Assembly (NCBI GenBank): GCA_004298155.1
Contig: SCRD01000012.1
Span: 124,001 to 188,000 of the forward strand
DNA: 64,000 bases
Direction of reading: 5' to 3'
DNA from: Acidobacteriota bacterium
GTDB taxonomy: Bacteria > Acidobacteriota > Terriglobia > UBA7540
The notes under the pieces are model-generated. The model was not told the DNA's origin, searched no databases, and was given only the letters and a program-made list of their open reading frames with translations. Below, piece by piece: positions 61,371 to 64,000 of the stretch. Within the stretch, counting starts at the first letter, position 1, and each line of letters opens with the position of its first letter. A program made the translations under genes and the position numbers.

Positions 61371-63563
61371 CTAGCTGAAAAATCCTGCCGCAAAAAACAG
61401 GTTTTCAATCCAGAAAATCCATCGGATATACCATTTAAGGGCAAACACTGAACTCGCTTTCACGGTGCGGCTGTTGTTTGTGTAATTGGCGTCCAACAGG
61501 AGTTTGCGAGATGGGTCGACAACGGCCGACGCCACCTTGTGGGGCCCGTCATAAGTGAATTTTGTCCATCGGTATCTGCCGTCCCATTGTTCATGGACAA
61601 CCCTGCCATCATCAAACCGGACGTCGATGTCCACCGGTGCCGACGCATCGCCCAGACGCCGAATGATGACGGTCGAGTGATATTGCTTCTGTTTGCTTTC
61701 CTCGTACTCTCTGAGAGCCGTCGCCCGGGAATAATAAGCCTTCTTTCCGCCTTCGTCGTAGATGCCGGTGTGGCCGTAGAGAGGCTCATTCCAGATGCTG
61801 GCGACGGCATAATCCGCAAGGTTGGAATTGTAGAAGAATTGCTGGAAGAACCAATCCATGTCCCGGCCTGAAACCTTGTTAACCACGTCGATGAAGTCTC
61901 GCGTGGCCGGGTGACGATAGCGCCACTCCTGCTGGTATGTCCTCATCACACGCGCCATAACAGTCGGCCCGAGGTATTGCTCAAGCGTGTCCAAACTCAG
62001 CCCTGGCCGCATATAGGAATTCACCACATAGCTCAACCGGCTCCGGTACTGCCAACCGTTCCGCGCCATATTGTCGTCGGTAGCGTGCAGAAGGTATAGG
62101 CTGCGACCCGAAGTCTGTTCCGGCAATTTAACGCATGAGAAGTAAGGCCCCAGGGGAATGGATCCAACCCCCGCAAATGGAAATTTTGGCAGAGGGACCT
62201 GCAGCCAGGCGTATGCCTGCAGCGGAATGCCAAGGACGCGCAGGTACGAACACGGATTGCCATAGGCCGCTTCAAGAACTTTGCCGGTCGAGTAGGTGAC
62301 AAAGCCCTCATCAAGCCACGGCTCTTCAAATTCATTATTGCCCACGAGTCCGTACCAGAACTGATGGCCAAATTCATGGACGGTTACGCCTTCCGGTTGG
62401 AGCTCATGTTTTCCCGGCCAGAAGGTGCTGCCCGCGACAAATAAGGTTGGATATTCCATCCCCGAGGTATAGGAATTGCGCGGCGGATCAACAACCGTCA
62501 AAGTGTCATATGGGTAGGCGCCGAACCGCAATCCGTAATACTTCAACCCATTGAAGGCGGCTCGAATGTAGCGGTCTTCGAGATTCCGGTGGTATGGTTG
62601 CAGCAGAAGCGTTACCGACACATTACGTAGCGCGATTTCTGATGCAGGCAACCCCAGAATCCCGCTCCACCTCGTGACTTCGTCGCCCCGGACTTCCTTC
62701 CCCCAGTCGAAGATGCGAGTGATCTTCTTGAAGTCTGGGCTGGCCGTCCAGGCAAAATCGTGGACATCCTGCTGATAGAAATTGTAAGTCGTGGTTCCGC
62801 CAGCGTCTTTCTTTTCGGAGCGCTGGAAACCTGTGGAGCCCACGATGTATTCGGACGGAAGTGTCAGGTCAACGTCGTAGCTTCCATAGTCAGCGTAAAA
62901 CTCAGTGTACCGGTGGAACTGGTGGCAGTTCCACCCGCCGGCCGTTCGGCCGCGATCGCCCGGCCCTTCGTACACGCCGATCTTGGGAAACCACTGGCTA
63001 ACCATGTAAAAATCCCCATCGTAGCCGGTCCGGGCAAAAGCCCGCGGCAGCTTTGAGGTAAAGTCGACGGAGAGTTCGATGGTTCCTTTTGGAGGAATTG
63101 GCTGCGGAAGTTGGATTCGCACCACCGTTCGATCGTCGGCATTGTTGTCATCAGGGTGCGCGTAGGTGATGAGTGGAGTCAGGTCAGCTCCATTGACAAT
63201 TTGAATCTTGTCAATCTGTTCCCAGCCCCATTTATCCTTCCCTGGAATGGTTAGCCAGTCCGTCAGCGAGTCATGTTCCCTGGCCATAGGGTCCCGGCGC
63301 ATGAAAGTGCTATCCAGGTTCTTGAAGGCGTTGAGGTACAAGTGCATATAGACGTCGGGAATGACGTCATCGGTATGGTTCCACCACGTCAGCAGATAGT
63401 GACCCTTGATGGTTCTCGTGCTGGGATACAGCGATGCCGACATTTTGTACTGGACGATGGGATGCTCGATATGCGACTGGTAGGTTTGAGCTAGGGAGAG
63501 AGAGGGAACGGCCGTTAGACAAGCGACCAGGCTTCCCACCAGCACTATGCAAGAATGGCGCAT
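61371..63563 (-). CDS. Exported M1-family metallopeptidase
   Basis: A 730-residue protein with a signal peptide (HSCIVLVGSLVACLTAVPSLSLAQ). The gluzincin motif HEFGHQFWYGLVGNNEFEEP (about residue 360) gives HExxH with the third zinc ligand Glu in WLDEGFV exactly 18 residues after the second His, as in M1 aminopeptidases. The GxMEN exopeptidase motif is replaced by TSGMEYPTL. It probably trims peptides in the periplasm. The start at 63563 begins the signal peptide; the frame extends to 63617 with a weaker TTG start. Confidence 0.9.
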   Translation of the reverse strand: MRHSCIVLVGSLVACLTAVPSLSLAQTYQSHIEHPIVQYKMSASLYPSTRTIKGHYLLTWWNHTDDVIPDVYMHLYLNAFKNLDSTFMRRDPMAREHDSLTDWLTIPGKDKWGWEQIDKIQIVNGADLTPLITYAHPDDNNADDRTVVRIQLPQPIPPKGTIELSVDFTSKLPRAFARTGYDGDFYMVSQWFPKIGVYEGPGDRGRTAGGWNCHQFHRYTEFYADYGSYDVDLTLPSEYIVGSTGFQRSEKKDAGGTTTYNFYQQDVHDFAWTASPDFKKITRIFDWGKEVRGDEVTRWSGILGLPASEIALRNVSVTLLLQPYHRNLEDRYIRAAFNGLKYYGLRFGAYPYDTLTVVDPPRNSYTSGMEYPTLFVAGSTFWPGKHELQPEGVTVHEFGHQFWYGLVGNNEFEEPWLDEGFVTYSTGKVLEAAYGNPCSYLRVLGIPLQAYAWLQVPLPKFPFAGVGSIPLGPYFSCVKLPEQTSGRSLYLLHATDDNMARNGWQYRSRLSYVVNSYMRPGLSLDTLEQYLGPTVMARVMRTYQQEWRYRHPATRDFIDVVNKVSGRDMDWFFQQFFYNSNLADYAVASIWNEPLYGHTGIYDEGGKKAYYSRATALREYEESKQKQYHSTVIIRRLGDASAPVDIDVRFDDGRVVHEQWDGRYRWTKFTYDGPHKVASAVVDPSRKLLLDANYTNNSRTVKASSVFALKWYIRWIFWIENLFFAAGFFS

Positions 63564-63910
63564 CGAACCCGACTCAAAAGCGGCCTGAAAGGTTGGGTGA
63601 ATACAGTTCCTTGCCAATTAGTTCTCAAAACGGGGCCTATTCTATCAAAAGTGGACCAGCATTGGGGAGACTTTCACCCTCTTGCCCGCAGGCCGTTTCG
63701 AAGAAGAGCGTAACCGCATGGTGGTTTCAGGTATCCAATAATCATTTGGCCTCAAGCTGAGATAGCGCAGGCTATGCAGTTTGAAACTCATGCAGGTATA
63801 CTTGAAGTTTTGTGCTCCTTAGTTTGTTTTGCGCACAGCACGATGAGGCTTGGAAACCTGGGCCCGCCAAAGAAACTCGGCGGAGCTCAACCAGAAATCA
63901 GGAAGGATAG
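63564..63910. other. 350-bp divergent intergenic region
   Basis: No gene seen between the M1 peptidase and the partial gene at the right edge. Short T-rich stretches near 63800-63830 might carry a promoter, but no hexamer pair stands out. Confidence 0.4.
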
Positions 63911-64000
63911 GTGCGCGTTTTGCAGACTGATGTCACACGCGACAGTAAATTTTGGCGGACGGCTGCTTTAGCTCTTGTTGGCATCCTCGGATCCATCATC
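63911..64000 (+). CDS. Probable start of a membrane or exported protein (cut by window edge)
   Basis: GTG preceded by AGGAAGGA opens a frame that runs uninterrupted to the window end: MRVLQTDVTRDSKFWRTAAL followed by ALVGILGSII, a basic-then-hydrophobic N-terminus typical of a membrane anchor or signal sequence. Thirty codons are too few to identify the family. Confidence 0.4.
   Translation, partial: MRVLQTDVTRDSKFWRTAALALVGILGSII

Noticed and set aside
1-64000. CRISPR arrays, tRNA/rRNA genes, prophage or insertion sequences
   Set aside because: No regularly spaced repeats, no cloverleaf with T-arm signature and no transposase, integrase or phage structural proteins were recognised by reading.

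Overview
The window reads as chromosomal DNA from a Gram-negative, probably soil-dwelling member of the Acidobacteriota. This is an inference from gene content. There are outer-membrane functions (a PagL-type lipid A deacylase, a TonB-domain protein, a beta-barrel porin), an hrcA-grpE-dnaJ operon, a bacillithiol-synthesis enzyme (BshC) together with a bacillithiol-transferase-like DinB protein, and a short WQELYEAAVLETD-type protein that I associate with acidobacterial genomes. No rRNA, tRNA, CRISPR array, insertion sequence or prophage was recognised. Genes are densely packed and mostly housekeeping or membrane and periplasmic functions.

Layout. Positions 1-8756, all minus strand: signal peptidase I, then carA-carB-dapA-like-bshC-yjbQ-hemW, tightly spaced in places and probably partly co-transcribed; hemW runs off the left edge. 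8861-10466, plus: a family 2 glycosyltransferase and the PagL-like protein. 10588-13559, minus: hrcA-grpE-dnaJ with a good sigma-70-like promoter and no visible CIRCE. 13777-15267: aldehyde dehydrogenase. 15377-19205, minus: an envelope group (SYLF lipid-binding protein, peptidoglycan-binding protein, HtrA protease, small exported protein). A 640-bp gap then holds a near-perfect CRP-type palindrome and the argS promoter. 19848-25103: argS, a methyltransferase, a TrkA-like protein and a DMT transporter.

25104-32792 is looser and rich in intergenic repeats. A Tat-exported TIM-barrel protein is followed by a DUF4396 membrane protein lying between two direct copies of a roughly 200-bp repeat, then a small coiled-coil protein, a single-domain response regulator, DUF1810, a zinc-dependent phospholipase C-like protein and SmpB. 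32793-38842, plus: a TonB-domain protein, a porin, and a three-gene unit (MFS transporter, radical SAM enzyme, atypical metallophosphoesterase) joined by two ATGA stop/start overlaps. This unit is the best candidate for an undescribed system. 39275-42601: small membrane proteins, a YchF-like GTPase, a ZIP transporter, and an IscU-like protein lacking one cluster-ligand cysteine.

42734-50501: MocA/XdhC maturation factors for molybdenum enzymes, a zinc-type dehydrogenase, small membrane proteins, pterin dehydratase, an MBL hydrolase and a Tat-exported GH116 glycosidase. 50753-54433, plus: the two PLP synthase subunits pdxS and pdxT, separated by a bacillithiol-transferase-like protein, OsmC and proline dehydrogenase, which suggests a PLP, redox and amino-acid stress theme. 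54502-64000: a CocE/NonD hydrolase, a GNAT acetyltransferase, a DUF4760-like protein, the AmmeMemoRadiSam radical SAM enzyme, a membrane group with a catalytically degenerate CPBP protein, an exported M1 metallopeptidase, and the first codons of a probable gene at the right edge.
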